NCBI RefSeq assembly: GCF_000225345.1
Contig: NC_015977.1
Location: 1,223,501-1,287,500, forward strand
From: Roseburia hominis A2-183
GTDB taxonomy: Bacteria > Bacillota > Clostridia > Lachnospirales > Lachnospiraceae
Direction of reading: 5' to 3'
DNA length: 64,000 nt
How positions within the stretch are numbered: position 1 is the first letter of the stretch; every line of letters begins with the position of its first letter. Below the pieces are notes generated by a model, which worked only from the letters and a program-made list of their open reading frames with translations, ran no database searches and had not been told where the DNA came from. This document shows positions 63,174 to 64,000 of the stretch, piece after piece. The position numbers were made by a program, and so were the translations under genes.

Positions 63174-64000
63174 ATGAAGGGAAACAGAGAGCAGATATAC
63201 GAATTTGTAAAACTCCACAGCTCCGTGAATGCCAATCACGGGATCTCTACTAATGAGATCGCAGAGGCACTCGGAATGCAGCGCACCAACGTCAGCACTG
63301 CACTGGGCGAACTCCTCCGGGAAGACAGGGTAAAAAAGAGCAGCAGCCGGCCGGTCTTATATTCGCTGACGGAAGCGTTTGCGGATGAGGAGGGAGCGTT
63401 CCGGGAACTGGTGGGATATGACGGCAGTTTAAAATACGCCGTTCAGCTTGCCAGGGCGGCACTTTTGTATCCGCACCGCGGACTGAATGTTCTTCTGATC
63501 GGAAGAGAGGGAAGCGGCAGAAAATACATGGCGGAAGTGATGCACAAAGCTGCCGTACAGCAGGGACTGGTTGCGGAACAGGCGCCGTTTGTAATGTGTG
63601 ACTGCATGGATTTCGGAGCGGACGATACGGCAACGATCGCAGAACTGCTCGGAGACGGCGTGCAGGGAGGAATGCTCGCGGAGGCAGCCACGGGAATCCT
63701 GTTTTTACATAAGGTACAGTTCCTGTCGGTGAACGTCAGACGTAAGCTGCTCCGCTGTTTTGTGGAGGCGGAGGATGCGCGGGAACTGCCGATGATTTTT
63801 CTATCCTGCGACGACAAGGCGCTGGATGTGATTTCCATGCTGGAAGACCACGTGCTGGCGGAGATCCGGCTCCCGTCCCTTACGGAGCGTCCGCTTCCAG
63901 AGCGGCGGAAGCTGCTGGAACATTTTCTGGTGGCGGAGGCATGCAGAACGAAGCGCACGATCACGCTGGAGTCCGAGGTGCTCACCTGCCTGATGCTGTT
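63174..64000 (+). CDS. LevR-like regulator with degenerate sigma-54 ATPase module (3' end outside window)
   Basis: The frame is open to the right edge; 275 codons are seen. ATG 63174 has AGGAA before it. Residues about 5-65 form a winged helix (GISTNEIAEALGMQRTNVST, then LLREDRVKK). Residues about 80-275 align with the AAA+ module of sigma-54 activators of the LevR/PRD type, but key motifs are altered: Walker A reads GREGSGRK with Arg in the lysine place, the GAFTGA loop is absent, and the Walker B region reads GILFLHKVQFL instead of LFLDE. It may therefore not hydrolyse ATP. PRD and PTS domains would be expected downstream. The target genes are unknown. Confidence 0.75.
   Translation, partial: MKGNREQIYEFVKLHSSVNANHGISTNEIAEALGMQRTNVSTALGELLREDRVKKSSSRPVLYSLTEAFADEEGAFRELVGYDGSLKYAVQLARAALLYPHRGLNVLLIGREGSGRKYMAEVMHKAAVQQGLVAEQAPFVMCDCMDFGADDTATIAELLGDGVQGGMLAEAATGILFLHKVQFLSVNVRRKLLRCFVEAEDARELPMIFLSCDDKALDVISMLEDHVLAEIRLPSLTERPLPERRKLLEHFLVAEACRTKRTITLESEVLTCLML

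Noticed and set aside
63071..63253. 60-codon gene before the edge regulator
   Set aside because: It overlaps the regulator coding region in another frame and has only a generic Lys-rich composition.

Overview
The window reads as chromosome of an endospore-forming, gut-type Lachnospiraceae, most like Roseburia or a close relative. This rests on housekeeping and sporulation genes (holA, rpsT, gpr, spoIIP), Gram-positive style GGAGG ribosome sites, FlxA/FliD-like proteins and a large intracellular xylan-oligosaccharide locus. Species assignment is inference; no rRNA or tRNA gene was seen.

Positions 1-9100 are ordinary core genome: the end of a sensor kinase with a GerMN lipoprotein, comEC, holA, rpsT on the minus strand, gpr, spoIIP and a PAP2 phosphatase. 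Positions about 9073-18440 form an AT-richer accessory island. It begins in a truncated LysR gene and ends in the C-terminal scrap of an aldo/keto reductase. It holds an IS256-family element, an HxlR/nitroreductase pair, a LytTR two-component system, four 53-bp tandem repeats, FlxA-like and FliD-like genes, a DUF6033-like gene with a decayed paralogue, and several small unknowns. Positions 18516-23080 carry an asnB broken by one base in an A8 run, a DUF1275 membrane protein and a Csp-like subtilase.

Positions 23331-61335 are a carbohydrate locus for intracellular breakdown of decorated xylo-oligosaccharides. It has an AraC regulator, an SGNH esterase, GH43, GH3, a YesM/YesN-type two-component system, an Lpl-type ABC importer (binding protein, two permeases, and a second binding protein lacking the lipobox cysteine), a duplicated esterase, a GH115 alpha-glucuronidase, a GH8 reducing-end xylosidase, two GH94-type phosphorylases, a second AraC regulator, a second ABC importer, a domain-swapped GH3, a DUF4867 protein, an L-fucose/L-arabinose isomerase-family protein and xylulokinase. 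None of the enzymes has a signal peptide. This fits import of oligosaccharides, then deacetylation, removal of glucuronosyl and arabinosyl groups, trimming to xylose or sugar phosphate, and entry to the pentose phosphate pathway through xylulose 5-phosphate. The ATPase for the importers and a secreted xylanase are not in the window.

The most unusual structures are two giant imperfect palindromes of about 610 and 645 bp (50211-50820 and 61327-61971). They belong to one family, lie in opposite orientation, and share a nearly identical central hairpin. Their outer arms differ in sequence but each still pairs with itself. They begin at or inside the stop codons of the preceding genes. I do not recognise them as a described element. 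Other regulatory structures of note are a hairpin that would hide the IS256 transposase ribosome site, three LytTR-like direct-repeat sites, a protease start placed directly after a terminator hairpin, and a regulator at the right edge whose sigma-54-type ATPase motifs are degenerate.
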